A stretch of DNA of 64,000 bases from Paenibacillus pectinilyticus (GCF_001700435.1 NZ_LYPC01000026.1:1-64000), one strand, 5' to 3'. Counted from the stretch's first letter, positions 8,983-17,581 are shown. Notes: generated from the sequence alone by a model not told the origin. Numbers and translations: made by a program.

Positions 8983-9543
8983 TTTCTTGAGCATTTCGAC
9001 AATTTCGCCAGCATACACGAGTGATTCTGCCTGAAGGTATTGAATTGCGCTCAGAGAAGCCTCATGAGCTTCGCGCGAAGATCCGCTGACGGCGTCTTGC
9101 ACGAGCTTCACGTAATAGTCGTGCTGATGCGCGTCCGCACATGTGTAATGGACACAAACGTCGGTCAGAAAACCGCATACGATTAGTGTTTGAACATTCA
9201 GCCCTCTAAGCAGCAGATCGAGATCGGTCGCGAAGAAGCAGCTGTATCGGCGTTTGATGATGGAGAACTCACCCTCGATCGGCTGCAGCTCCTCCACGAT
9301 CTCGACGTCGGAGGTTCCTTCAAGACAATGAATGTCTTCAGAGCCGTCGAGTTCCCGGCCGAAGTCTACGCGTTCTTTACGATGCATCTCTTGGGATTGG
9401 ATGACTGGAATCCCAGCTTCGCGTGCGGCGGCAAGCAGTGTGCGGATGCGAGAGACGGTGTCTTTGGCGTCAAAAACGGCGGGCATAAAGCCCTTCTGCG
9501 CATCAATAATGAGCAGTGCGACGTTCCCATGAATCGAAGTCAT
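8968..9543 (-). CDS. Isochorismatase-superfamily cysteine hydrolase
   Basis: This 191-aa cytosolic hydrolase carries the complete catalytic triad of the nicotinamidase/isochorismatase/RutB superfamily: Asp14 in IIDAQKGF, Lys97 in IIKRRYS and Cys130 in GFLTDVCVHYT. Family members hydrolyse amides such as nicotinamide, ureidoacrylate or biuret, so an amide or urea-type substrate is likely. It is convergent with system A and divergent from the riboswitch-controlled pair, raising a possible link to guanidine/urea metabolism (inference). A GGAGATCG ribosome site precedes the ATG. Confidence 0.88.
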   Translation of the reverse strand: MTSIHGNVALLIIDAQKGFMPAVFDAKDTVSRIRTLLAAAREAGIPVIQSQEMHRKERVDFGRELDGSEDIHCLEGTSDVEIVEELQPIEGEFSIIKRRYSCFFATDLDLLLRGLNVQTLIVCGFLTDVCVHYTCADAHQHDYYVKLVQDAVSGSSREAHEASLSAIQYLQAESLVYAGEIVEMLKKPANA

Positions 9544-9696
9544 AAGCGATCTCCTTTATAAGTAAATTTTAGCAGTATCTTATCACTGTCAAAATTATTA
9601 TGTCAATAAATATTACATTTAAGATGGTTGTTTTAGTGTTAAAGGCGATATCAACCATGAAATATCTATAAACCTCACATTAAAATAAAATTATAT

Positions 9697-9725
9697 TGAT
9701 ATATCTGATTTTTCATGTAATAATA
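9697..9725 (+). promoter_or_regulatory. Probable sigma-A promoter of the riboswitch operon
   Basis: TTGATA at 9697-9702 is followed after 16-17 bp by a TA-rich -10 (TATAAT/TAATAA-like, near 9719-9725). The surrounding 9544-9700 is very A/T rich and holds no gene. Confidence 0.5.
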
Positions 9726-9737
9726 AGTGACACAATG

Positions 9738-9830
9738 TTCTCTAGGGTTCCGCTCGCTTCGCGAGGACTGGACCGAGAGAGAACGGTCGATGCGAACATC
9801 GGCTACACGGAGGGATAAAAACCCGGGAGA
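9738..9830 (+). ncRNA. ykkC-family riboswitch, guanidine-I type
   Basis: The conserved ykkC blocks appear in order: CTAGGGTTCCGC (9742-9753), a short variable hairpin, GGACTGGACCGAGAGA (9765-9780), a second variable stem, and ACACGGAGGGATAAAAACCC then GGGAGA (9805-9830). This spacing is that of the guanidine-I aptamer, which binds guanidinium and switches on efflux, carboxylase or uptake genes. The terminator hairpin begins within the 3' conserved strand, so ligand binding would prevent termination. The related ppGpp/PRPP variants (ykkC subtype 2) cannot be fully excluded by eye, but the transporter context favours guanidine. Confidence 0.85.
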
Positions 9831-9862
9831 AGGAAGGTCACCCTTCCTCTCCCGGGTTTTTT
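9820..9862 (+). terminator. Riboswitch expression-platform terminator
   Basis: A long GC-rich hairpin (left arm about 9820-9837, right arm about 9841-9858, one bulged A) ends in six T. Its 5' arm uses the CCCGGGAGA that belongs to the aptamer 3' end, making the two structures mutually exclusive. Confidence 0.9.
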
Positions 9863-9889
9863 CTATTTACATTTAAGGAGGCGGATTGA

Positions 9890-10870
9890 ATGAAATGGAG
9901 AAAAGGAATGTGGCTTACGGCAATGTCTCTCGTGTTGATTACTGTTACGGCTTGTTCATCTTCGGGGAAGAAAGAGGTTTCGCTTCGCGTCGGGTATAAT
10001 TTATGGGTGGGTTCGGCTGGCATGTATATCGCAGATAAGAAGGGGTATTTCAAGGATGCCGGTCTTGATGTGAAACTCACCGAGTTTGCCAGCCCGACGG
10101 AATCTGCACAAGCGCTGTTAACCGGCAATGTCGATATCTCCAGTACGACGTTTGATACGGCTGTGATGATCAAAAGCAACGAGCAATCCGGGCAAGACCT
10201 AAAGTTCTTCCGTATTTCCGACCAATCGAACGGTGCCGATGGCATTGTTACCAAGAGCGGAATCAATTCAATTGCCGATCTGAAAGGAAAAACGGTGGCA
10301 GCTACAATCGGTTCGGTTAATCATTTTCTACTGAGCCATGCTCTTCAGCAGGCGGGTCTTACCGATGACGATGTCAAAATAACGAATACATCGCCTGAGC
10401 AAACCGGGCCCTTGTTCCTCACAGGTAAAGTGGATGTTGCGGTGACCTGGGAACCTTATCTGTCAGAAGCGAAGGCCAAAGGGGGCAACATTATATATTC
10501 CACCAAAGATGCGCCCGATTTGATTATTGACGGAGATATGACTTCCTCCAAGCTGATTGGTGCGCAGCCGGATGCGCTTCGCAAATATGCGGAAGCGATC
10601 GAGAGAGGAACGCAGTTTTATTTCAGTAATCCCGACGAAGGCGCGCAAATTGTAGCCGACAAGCTGTCGACATCCAAAGAAGACGTAAAGTCGATGATGG
10701 AGGGCGTCAAGCTAGTTACATCAAAAGATGGAAAAGCGTGGTTGACGGATAATCATGACGCTTTAGTGAAGCGTGCGGGAGAGTACTCTACCTTTTTCAA
10801 AGCACGCGATTTGATTAAGACGGATGTTGACGGCGCCTCACTGCTCAGCAATTTCCTATATAAGGGGTGA
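9890..10870 (+). CDS. NMT1/SsuA-type substrate-binding lipoprotein under guanidine-I riboswitch
   Basis: This 326-aa periplasmic-binding-like lipoprotein has a signal peptide ending in VTAC (Cys22) and the NMT1/nitrate-sulfonate-taurine binding fold (VGYNLWVGSAGMYIADKKGYF, then LLTGNVDI, LKGKTVA, VTWEPYL). Family members bind small nitrogen- or sulfur-containing compounds for ABC uptake. It is the first gene after the riboswitch, with AAGGAGGCGG eight bases before the ATG. The cognate permease and ATPase are not in the operon, so the transporter is split or this protein works with components elsewhere. The ligand is inferred to be guanidine-related from the riboswitch alone. Confidence 0.88.
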   Translation: MKWRKGMWLTAMSLVLITVTACSSSGKKEVSLRVGYNLWVGSAGMYIADKKGYFKDAGLDVKLTEFASPTESAQALLTGNVDISSTTFDTAVMIKSNEQSGQDLKFFRISDQSNGADGIVTKSGINSIADLKGKTVAATIGSVNHFLLSHALQQAGLTDDDVKITNTSPEQTGPLFLTGKVDVAVTWEPYLSEAKAKGGNIIYSTKDAPDLIIDGDMTSSKLIGAQPDALRKYAEAIERGTQFYFSNPDEGAQIVADKLSTSKEDVKSMMEGVKLVTSKDGKAWLTDNHDALVKRAGEYSTFFKARDLIKTDVDGASLLSNFLYKG

Positions 10871-10875
10871 TGAAG

Positions 10876-11715
10876 ATGATCAAAGAACTCTATCCAGGCG
10901 TCTATGTGCATTCGAGTCATATTCAGAAAATGCAGAGCGTCATCCTTGCAGATGAACGGGCACTGTATGTTTTCGACCCGTGCTACTTCACCAGCGAGAT
11001 CGAAGAAATCCGCGAATATTCGCGGGGGTTGGAAACGCAGGAGCGGGAGCGCTGGCTCATTCTGACACACTCGGATTGGGATCATATTGCCGGTGTGCAT
11101 GATTTTGCGGGCTACAAGATTGTAGTCTCGAATTCGTGGGATGAGGCGAATGAGAGCAAGATGATCGACAAAGTCGAAATGTTCGATAGCGAGTTCTACG
11201 TGGATCGACCTTGGATTGGCAAAATGCGTCGCGTACCCATTGATTACAGGGTGACCGATGGGGATTCAATCGCAGGGCTAGCCTTCTTCGAGGCAAAGGG
11301 TCATACAGGGGATGGACTGGTGTCCATCTATGGCGATATTGCTATTGTTGGGGATTATTTATCTGATGTGGAGTTTCCGTTCATCTTTACCTCATCTCGC
11401 GACTATGAACGAACGTTGACCAAATTTCAAGAAATGATAGAAGCCTTCGGAATTCAAACGGTCATTACGCAACATGGGCCCGCCGCTGTCGGCCCGGCTG
11501 AAATCCAGAGACGCATCAAGGTGTCCGAAGATTATATCGTTCGGGCAAGGGCGTTTGTGGAGGAAGGCATCCGCAAAGAATGGTCCATCGAACAAATCGT
11601 GGAGGCCGGGCGGGACTTTCCTTACGAAGGCAGTCCGGTCGCGATGGGCATACGCCACTTCCACGACGGAAACTTGAGATTGATCTGGAAAGAATTAATG
11701 CAAGCGGAGGAGTAA
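10876..11715 (+). CDS. Metallo-beta-lactamase-fold hydrolase, second gene of riboswitch operon
   Basis: This 279-aa protein has the MBL metal-ligand pattern in order: LTHSDWDH (His65, Asp67, Asp69, His70), His143 in KGHTGDG, Asp160 in VGDYLSD and His200 in TQHGPA. The usual second His of HxHxDH is Asp (HSDWDH), a variant seen in some subfamilies. ATG 10876 is preferred because TAAGGGG ends eight bases upstream; GTG 10867 and ATG 10870 are also in frame. It begins five bases after the binding-protein stop, so the two are co-transcribed. The reaction is unknown; hydrolysis of a nitrogenous or ester compound imported by the neighbour is plausible. Confidence 0.85.
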   Translation: MIKELYPGVYVHSSHIQKMQSVILADERALYVFDPCYFTSEIEEIREYSRGLETQERERWLILTHSDWDHIAGVHDFAGYKIVVSNSWDEANESKMIDKVEMFDSEFYVDRPWIGKMRRVPIDYRVTDGDSIAGLAFFEAKGHTGDGLVSIYGDIAIVGDYLSDVEFPFIFTSSRDYERTLTKFQEMIEAFGIQTVITQHGPAAVGPAEIQRRIKVSEDYIVRARAFVEEGIRKEWSIEQIVEAGRDFPYEGSPVAMGIRHFHDGNLRLIWKELMQAEE

Positions 11716-11805
11716 AGTTTTACTTGGTCGAGGTAGCGGTCTATTTCGCAGTTTCGTGGGCAACTTAAGCATTTCCTAATGGGAAGAGGGTGTCCCATGG
11801 GTAGA

Positions 11806-11834
11806 GTTAACTGCTTCTAGAGCAGTTAACTTTT
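11806..11834 (+). terminator. Terminator after the riboswitch operon
   Basis: A perfect 10-bp stem GTTAACTGCT/AGCAGTTAAC with a 5-base loop is followed by TTTTCTT. It lies 91 bp after the hydrolase stop codon. Confidence 0.8.
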
Positions 11835-11837
11835 CTT

Positions 11838-12030
11838 GCGAGCAATACGCACCCGCAGTGGTCTTATCGCATTAATAATCGTGAGAGCTGAAGCAATAGG
11901 CACGCTAGGACTGCTTATCAGGCAAGTATCGGCTCAAAATGACACCTCATGCGAGCAATACGCACTTGCTGTGGTCTTATCGCACGAATAACCACGATTA
12001 CTGAAGCAATAAGCACACTAGGATTCCCTA
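11838..12030. repeat. Imperfect direct repeat, two copies with 113-bp period
   Basis: GCGAGCAATACGCAC begins at 11838 and again at 11951. The next 60 or so bases stay aligned (TGGTCTTATCGCA, then CTGAAGCAATA-GCAC, then CTAGGA), with scattered substitutions. No open frame covers either copy. Function unknown. Confidence 0.75.
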
Positions 12031-12060
12031 TTCGACTAGCGGCTAGTACTCTCTCAAACG

Positions 12061-12118
12061 AGGCTGTCTCTAAAGGTCTAACAAGACCTAAGAGATAGCT
12101 TTGTTTTTGTTTTACTCT
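12061..12118 (+). terminator. Long hairpin with T-rich tail
   Basis: AGGCTGTCTCT and AAGGTCT pair with AGACCT and AGAGATAGCT across a small internal loop. TTTGTTTTTGTTTT follows. The outer sequence also resembles IS terminal repeats, but no transposase is present. Confidence 0.6.
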
Positions 12119-12354
12119 TGTTTCTGCCCTCATTCCGAATTAAAAATTAATGTAACTTTTATGAGCGCTTAATTTTACTATGTTATAGTTGTCATCGACA
12201 TCCCGAAGTTGATAGGCGGCTGACTAGACGAATGGGACGAGTTGCAACAGATCAAAGGTTATGTGAACGAAGTAATGGCGGATAACGCTAATTTGCATTA
12301 TATTTATTGATAGTATGTTATAGTCCATAGATAAATAGTATGGGTAGGTAGGAA
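12119..12354. other. Leader region of the deacetylase gene
   Basis: No intact gene is visible. The 11-mer TATGTTATAGT occurs twice (12179-12189 and 12314-12324) and the second copy contains a -10-like TATAGT. A short frame at about 12223-12310 (reads DEWDELQQIKGYV, ends TGA) has no start and may be a coding remnant. Confidence 0.4.
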
Positions 12355-13206
12355 ATGAAACTCTCTCGCAGCTTAGTAATGAGTACGATGATCATGATGT
12401 TATTAACAGGGTGTGAGCAGGATTCAACGTTGGAAGTTCCCCACACCTTTGTTACAGAAAGTCCTTCTGTATCCCCTGAACCAACAGCAACAGCTAGTCC
12501 AGTTCCATCCCAAAGTGTTCAACCCTCCAGTACGCCTGCCGCTAGCCCAATGAAGGAACCGGCCGGTTTCGAGACAGGGTTGCCGAAGGAAGAGGCAGTG
12601 GTTGCAGAATCGAAGAAACAGACGAAGAAGTCAGAGTTAAAGCCTATTTATTCAGTTGGCAAAGGTAAGGTAGCGATAACGATCGATGATGGACCAACGA
12701 AATACACTGCAGAGCTTCTCAAAGTTCTGAGGGAGCAGAACACGCACGTTACTTTTTTCTTCCTTGGACAAAACGCTGCCGCTTTCCCACAGTCTGTAAC
12801 AGAGGCTGTGTATGACGGTCATGAAATCGGTTATCATTCGGATACGCATCCTCAGATGACGCAAATGACCTACGATGCACAGAACCTTGAATTTAACAGC
12901 GGTTTAAGTAAACTAGTCAAATTGGATAAGCAGCCAGTCACGTTATTTCGACCGCCTTATGGTGCTTATAACAATGATACTAAGCTAGTAACGGAAGAAC
13001 ATCATATGCAAATGGTGCTGTGGAATGAAGATCCGCAAGATTGGGCGACAAACGATCCTTCCCAAGTCGTGAAGAGTGTGTTAGCTCAAGTGGAATCGGG
13101 GAGCATCATCGTGATGCACGATCATCCCTCTACCATCGCGGCTTTACCAGGTATTATTAAAGGGATTCGAAGCAAAGGGTATACCTTAGTCACGGTTACA
13201 CACTAA
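12355..13206 (+). CDS. Lipoprotein polysaccharide deacetylase (NodB domain, CE4)
   Basis: This 283-aa surface enzyme removes N- or O-acetyl groups from chitin-, peptidoglycan- or xylan-like glycans using a divalent metal. The lipobox LLTGC places Cys20 at the mature N-terminus. A Pro/Ser/Thr-rich linker (about 28-70) then leads to the NodB domain (about 104-283). Metal and catalytic motifs are TIDDGP (Asp111, Asp112), HSDTH (His161, His165), RPPYGAYN and the late MHDHP. The usual TFDDGP has Ile for Phe. GGTAGGTAGGAA precedes the ATG. It is monocistronic, closed by a terminator. Confidence 0.93.
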   Translation: MKLSRSLVMSTMIMMLLTGCEQDSTLEVPHTFVTESPSVSPEPTATASPVPSQSVQPSSTPAASPMKEPAGFETGLPKEEAVVAESKKQTKKSELKPIYSVGKGKVAITIDDGPTKYTAELLKVLREQNTHVTFFFLGQNAAAFPQSVTEAVYDGHEIGYHSDTHPQMTQMTYDAQNLEFNSGLSKLVKLDKQPVTLFRPPYGAYNNDTKLVTEEHHMQMVLWNEDPQDWATNDPSQVVKSVLAQVESGSIIVMHDHPSTIAALPGIIKGIRSKGYTLVTVTH

Positions 13207-13210
13207 AGAA

Positions 13211-13246
13211 AGGACAGGTCGAATGCTAGCATTCGCCTGTCCTCTT
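13211..13246 (+). terminator. Convergent terminator
   Basis: AGGACAGG pairs with CCTGTCCT around the palindrome CGAATGCTAGCATTCG, followed by CTTT. It lies between the deacetylase stop and the convergent secreted-protein gene and probably serves both. Confidence 0.75.
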
Positions 13247-13255
13247 TGCCTAAAA

Positions 13256-15550
13256 TTAATTGAAAATTTGCATTTCCGTCAATTGAAAACGGTATCCAGA
13301 TTCCTGGGCGACACCATTTAGTTTGGTTGCGTTCACGCGGATATAGCGATAGGTTTGTGGAATAAAGGTGAAGATTTGAGCTTTCCCGGCAACCGCATCC
13401 GGATAATTCGTTTCACTTACGATATTCGTGAAGGTGCTGCCATCATTAGAGCCTTGAATTTGAAAATCAATCGGGAATCCCGTACTGGCTGCGTTGCTGA
13501 TATCGCTTCTCGGAAATAAAACCACTTTGCCAACGGATTGTTGGCTTCCGAGATCTACCGTAGCCCATTGGTTCGTCGCATTGGATGGACTGGAGGTTGA
13601 GGACCAACCGTTTCTACCGTTTGTTCCGCCTTGCACATTACCGTCAACCAAATAAGTTGCATCCCAGCCCGCGCCGACGCCATCTGTCGAACTGACGGCA
13701 ACCGTATGGCCTGCCGCTAAATTGTTCGTAGTGGATGTTGTTTGATAAATCGCAGGCGCTCCCCAATAAGCCCATCCCCAGGCTGCAGGTCCTCCTGTTT
13801 GGAAGGAAACCGTTACGGTGCTTCCTGCCCAAGGCGTTACGTCTACCATAACCTCTTGCCATCGATGCCACACATAATCAGTCTCATGCATCTGAATACT
13901 GTCGCCGAATAAGGTTGAGCCATTCACGGCTACTTGAAACGTCGGTCCAGGAGAAGCGAATCCCCCAGTACCGTCTTTAATCCCGATGTCTGTTCGGAAA
14001 TTCAAGCGCTCTCCAGCAGGTACGGAAGGGAGGGCAACGGTATAAGTAATCATTCCCGGAACTTGCGACTGAATCGACTTCTCTTGTGCATTCCCCACGG
14101 AGCCATTTGGTTCCAAATGGTTATCCACACCGCTTTTCGTGGCTGCCGCAAAGTTGGCATAGAAATCATAGATCTTGTTGCCCGGATTCCATGGTACAGG
14201 CTGCTTATTACGTTGTGTATTGCCGTAGTTCGTCAGGAAACTACTAATGGCGTTACCAAAGGTATCCCCATAATTCGGAGAACCGAAGATCGCGTATTGG
14301 TCTTTGGTTGCCAAGTCTTCCCAAGAATTTGGGCAGATGATTTTGTAGCCATCGTTAAACATGGTTACCATCGTATTATAGGCAGTTGTGGCATTCGACG
14401 ATAGCGGATTTACTTCGAAATTGCCAACGTTATTGCTCCCAGCCCCTCTTAAGCGGTTACTTACTTTCCCCATCGTGGCAGGCACCCAGCCATAGAAAGT
14501 GATGCCGCTTCCTCCATTGGCTGCAGTAGCCGTACGAATATCATCTGCAAAGTTATAATAATCAAGCTCTGGTGTTTGATGCCCATAAATGAGGTTGCGA
14601 TCGATCCCCGAGGCGGTAATCCAGCTCGTCACATCAGCGACATGATGCTCGACCATAACAACTCTCCAGCGTGACCATTCTTCGGAAAAAGCATTTCCTA
14701 CGGTAACGGAGGTAGGAGGGGTTACCGCTGCCCACGACGCAAAGCTGGTTCCCATAGCCGTATTAAAGGAACCAATGGTCGTGAAAGCAGGTACGCGTCC
14801 TTGCCCAAAATAACTGCCGCCTGGCCCATAGATGCCCGTATTTTGCAGCCAATCTTTCCATTCGGCAACGGAATAGGTGCTATAATCCGCATCCCAACCG
14901 GTTGTCACCACTGTCTCTGAATCCAAGCTTACCCCGGCAAACAGCGTTGGATGTGCATTCGCCCAGGCGGCTATTGTGCTTGCAGACGACTGGATATTGC
15001 GCTTTTTGTAATTGATATAGACGGAATTATACCGTGAGAGTGAGAAATAATTACTACCATAATTGTGTGCATACAAGCTGCCGCCCGTATGATTCGTCAT
15101 GACGGTATTCGGTGATGCGGCAATATGATCGAGTAAGGCATCGCCCCATCCACCGCTGGAGTTAGGCGTACAGCAATCAGCCCATCGCCCGTCGTTCATA
15201 TGTACTAAGATGGGTAAGTTGGCGCTAACCGCTAGCCCCAGATTGTAATTTAGTTTAGTAGGATCAAATGTGTAATCACTAGAGGAGCTATTCGTTTCGC
15301 GACTTAGCGCCCATGAAGAGAAGGACCACCCTAACTTGGTGTAAGTGCCGCCAGTGCCCAGTCGGGTCTTCATGTTAGTTAGTACCGCGAGATCTGCGGT
15401 TGAGCCGTGCGAAGGATCGGAACCCTCCCAAATAGGCAGCACATACGTCGTATTCTCCGAGTTAGTTCCCGCTGCAAGTGCTGAATAATGAATGAATTGC
15501 GTAGGCAGGATGAGCAACAAAGCCAGCAAAAGGATTCGAAACCTTTTCAT
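13256..15550 (-). CDS. Secreted modular protein, unrecognised catalytic-type domain plus F5/8 C (CBM32-like) domain
   Basis: This 764-aa exported protein has a type I signal peptide (about 1-28, ending ALAAG). The large N-terminal domain (about 33-480) is shared with the protein at 25938-28322 (landmarks GWSFSSW, LPILVHMNDGRW, GVSLDSE 206-212, FNTAMGTSF). A beta-sandwich of about 130 residues follows, and a C-terminal discoidin-type sugar-binding domain (about 618-764) starts near NNLAAGHTVAVSS. The conserved acidic DSE and histidine-containing strand motifs look like a TIM-barrel glycosidase, but I do not recognise the family. ATG 15550 is chosen over an upstream in-frame ATG because GAAGGAGGAAG precedes it. 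A cre box lies about 50 bp upstream. Confidence 0.8.
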   Translation of the reverse strand: MKRFRILLLALLLILPTQFIHYSALAAGTNSENTTYVLPIWEGSDPSHGSTADLAVLTNMKTRLGTGGTYTKLGWSFSSWALSRETNSSSSDYTFDPTKLNYNLGLAVSANLPILVHMNDGRWADCCTPNSSGGWGDALLDHIAASPNTVMTNHTGGSLYAHNYGSNYFSLSRYNSVYINYKKRNIQSSASTIAAWANAHPTLFAGVSLDSETVVTTGWDADYSTYSVAEWKDWLQNTGIYGPGGSYFGQGRVPAFTTIGSFNTAMGTSFASWAAVTPPTSVTVGNAFSEEWSRWRVVMVEHHVADVTSWITASGIDRNLIYGHQTPELDYYNFADDIRTATAANGGSGITFYGWVPATMGKVSNRLRGAGSNNVGNFEVNPLSSNATTAYNTMVTMFNDGYKIICPNSWEDLATKDQYAIFGSPNYGDTFGNAISSFLTNYGNTQRNKQPVPWNPGNKIYDFYANFAAATKSGVDNHLEPNGSVGNAQEKSIQSQVPGMITYTVALPSVPAGERLNFRTDIGIKDGTGGFASPGPTFQVAVNGSTLFGDSIQMHETDYVWHRWQEVMVDVTPWAGSTVTVSFQTGGPAAWGWAYWGAPAIYQTTSTTNNLAAGHTVAVSSTDGVGAGWDATYLVDGNVQGGTNGRNGWSSTSSPSNATNQWATVDLGSQQSVGKVVLFPRSDISNAASTGFPIDFQIQGSNDGSTFTNIVSETNYPDAVAGKAQIFTFIPQTYRYIRVNATKLNGVAQESGYRFQLTEMQIFN

Positions 15551-15597
15551 AACTACTTCCTCCTTCAATAATTTTGGTATGAACATGAAACAAAAAT

Positions 15598-15611
15598 GGT
15601 AATCGCTTACA
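15598..15611 (-). promoter_or_regulatory. cre box (CcpA) upstream of secreted modular protein
   Basis: On the minus strand TGTAAGCGATTACC matches the catabolite-responsive consensus TGNAARCGNWWWCA with one mismatch at the last base. It is placed 48-61 bp before the ATG at 15550. Confidence 0.65.
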
Positions 15612-15693
15612 TACCAATTATAACCAGTTCTACATGCGGCAAGGAGTACACAACTTTCGGAATTCTAGCGTAATATTTGGCAGGCATCCCACA

Positions 15694-15758
15694 ATCCGAA
15701 AAGAACGCAAGGAACCCGAAGTTATATCGTTGTTCACCTACTTTAGCGAGGGTACACT
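15694..15758 (+). promoter_or_regulatory. System B operator and promoter (importer permeases)
   Basis: Two CCGAA half-sites start at 15696 and 15716, 20 bp apart. TGTTCA (15731-15736) and, after 16 bp, TACACT (15753-15758) form a sigma-A promoter. The second half-site lies 15 bp before TGTTCA, exactly as at the binding-protein promoter at 21067-21130. The likely binder is the YesN-type regulator encoded at 19432-21036. Confidence 0.6.
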
Positions 15759-15793
15759 GAGGATAACTGAATGAGGAAAATGGAGGTACTTCT

Positions 15794-16696
15794 ATGCAGG
15801 GTTCTTTGTCGAAGCGGGTCATGACGAATATGGTTGCTTATCTGATGATATTTCCGGCCATGTTTTTTTTCATCTTATATTTGGTGTATCCGCTGTTTAA
15901 ATCATTTCATATGAGTTTGTACAATTATTCAGGTGTCGGTCCATTGACGAAATTCGTGGGTATGGACAATTACGCGCAGGTATTCAAAGATGATCATTTT
16001 TACCAAGCCATGCAGAACAACTTTGTTTTGATGGCTAGCGAGATTATTGTGTCGATGACCGTTGCCTTTTTACTTGCCTATTTGCTGTATAAGGGCGTAT
16101 ATGGCTGGAAAATATTCAATGTGATCTTATTTCTACCTTATATTATCCCGCTTACGGTTTCTGCGGTGATTTGGTCGTTGATTTATGAGCCGACGATTGG
16201 GCTGCTGAATCAGGCATTAGGTGCTGTTGGTCTGCAATCCCTGCAGCGCATTTGGCTGGGTAAACCGGATACAGCTCTATTCTCTATCATCATCGTGTGG
16301 ATATGGCGTACGATTCCATTTAATATGTTAATTCTTCTAGGCACGATGCTCAAAATCCCAAAGGATTTAATTGAAGCGGCGCGAATTGATGGGGCGCACG
16401 GATGGCGCATCGTCTGGCACTTAATTTTGCCACTCGTTATGCCAACGATCTTGCTCTTATGCGTGATTTCCATTGCTAATGATTTCCGCGCTTTTGATAT
16501 CGTGTGGGTCATGACGCAAGGCGGACCTGCGGATGCGACCGAAATTGCCTCTACACTCGTCTATAAAGTTGGTTTTCAGCAAAATAAGTATGGTTACGCG
16601 AATGCGATTGCTTTTGTCGTATTCATTGTTGTGACAGTCTTCGTCGCGATTATTTCTTTGCTGCGCAGTCAATTGATGAAACAGAAAGGAGACTAG
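15794..16696 (+). CDS. CUT1 sugar ABC permease (MalF/UgpA type), system B
   Basis: This 300-aa inner-membrane permease has a short cytoplasmic head, an opening helix at about 14-34 and the ATPase-docking EAARIDG motif (about 196-202), followed by LILPLVMPT. TGGAGGTAC precedes the ATG. It is the first gene of a transport pair; the cognate binding protein is encoded 3.6 kb downstream, after the two-component genes. The substrate is unknown, but the neighbouring giant glycosidase and secreted proteins suggest a rhamnose-type or complex plant glycan. Confidence 0.93.
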   Translation: MQGSLSKRVMTNMVAYLMIFPAMFFFILYLVYPLFKSFHMSLYNYSGVGPLTKFVGMDNYAQVFKDDHFYQAMQNNFVLMASEIIVSMTVAFLLAYLLYKGVYGWKIFNVILFLPYIIPLTVSAVIWSLIYEPTIGLLNQALGAVGLQSLQRIWLGKPDTALFSIIIVWIWRTIPFNMLILLGTMLKIPKDLIEAARIDGAHGWRIVWHLILPLVMPTILLLCVISIANDFRAFDIVWVMTQGGPADATEIASTLVYKVGFQQNKYGYANAIAFVVFIVVTVFVAIISLLRSQLMKQKGD

Positions 16697-16699
16697 CAG

Positions 16700-17518
16700 G
16701 TGATGAAAAGAATTGTACTCACACTCGTAGTTTGTCTATTTGCGCTCACCTCTTTGTACCCGTTGTTTTGGGTCATCCTTCAGTCGCTTAAATCGGATGC
16801 GGAGTTCTTCGGAAGCCAGTTTGCACTGCCAAAGGTTATTCATTGGGGGAACTATGTGACGGCTTGGGAAAAAGCCAATTTCGCGCTTTACTATAAAAAC
16901 ACGCTGATTATTACAAGCTTCAGCCTCTTGTTTGGCGTTATTGTTTGTATTTTGGCAGGTTACGCTTTTGCGAAGCTTCGATTTGTCGGGCGCAAGGTCT
17001 ACATGGCTGCATTTGTAATCGTGTTGTTCGTGCCTTCTCCGGTACTGCTTCTGCCCGTCTTTTTTATCAACCGAGACCTTCATCTGCTTAATACCTATAT
17101 TGGTATGATAGGGCCTTACATTTGCGGTGCGGTGCCGCTTGGGGTTCTGCTGATGCAGTCCTCGTTCGCCTCACTGCCTAATGAGCTAAGTGAGTCTGCC
17201 AGGATAGATGGATGCGGAGAATGGAAAATTTTTTCCAGAATTCTACTGCCCCTGACGATGCCGACGGTAGCGACTCTTTGCATTTTACAGTTCATCAATG
17301 TATGGACGGATTATATGTGGCCGCTTATTGCCAATACCGACCCTGCGATGTATACCATTGCTATCGGGATGGCGCAAATGTCAGCGAAGAAGTTCGTATT
17401 CGGACTAGGCCCCGTATTCGCCGGCATGATGATTACGACGTCAATCGTTGTCATTACGTACATTTTGCTGCAAAAATATTTCGTGCAAGCGCTATCTGAT
17501 GGGGCTGTGAAAGGTTGA
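16700..17518 (+). CDS. CUT1 sugar ABC permease (MalG type), system B
   Basis: This 272-aa partner permease has the motif ESARIDG and the characteristic C-terminus DGAVKG. The start is GTG 16700, eight bases after AAAGGAGA; ATG 16703 is the alternative. It follows the first permease by three bases, so translation is coupled. The ATPase is not encoded in the window. Confidence 0.92.
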   Translation: MMKRIVLTLVVCLFALTSLYPLFWVILQSLKSDAEFFGSQFALPKVIHWGNYVTAWEKANFALYYKNTLIITSFSLLFGVIVCILAGYAFAKLRFVGRKVYMAAFVIVLFVPSPVLLLPVFFINRDLHLLNTYIGMIGPYICGAVPLGVLLMQSSFASLPNELSESARIDGCGEWKIFSRILLPLTMPTVATLCILQFINVWTDYMWPLIANTDPAMYTIAIGMAQMSAKKFVFGLGPVFAGMMITTSIVVITYILLQKYFVQALSDGAVKG

Positions 17519-17581
17519 GAAAACTTTGATCGAAGTCATTCAATGATGAGCGACCGCGTTCAGATGTAAGTTTTATCGCCA

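Noticed and set aside
9838..10266. 142-codon minus-strand frame
   Set aside because: It is antisense to the riboswitch-controlled binding protein and lacks a ribosome site.
11838..12030. Possible CRISPR array
   Set aside because: There are only two long imperfect copies and no short identical repeats with unique spacers; no cas genes are present.
12061..12118. Possible insertion-sequence end
   Set aside because: GAGGCTGTCTCT resembles some IS terminal repeats, but no transposase, second end or target duplication is visible; a terminator-type hairpin explains it better.
13934..14404. 156-codon plus-strand frame
   Set aside because: It is antisense to the secreted modular protein, which has a signal peptide, domains and a paralogue; the antisense frame has none.
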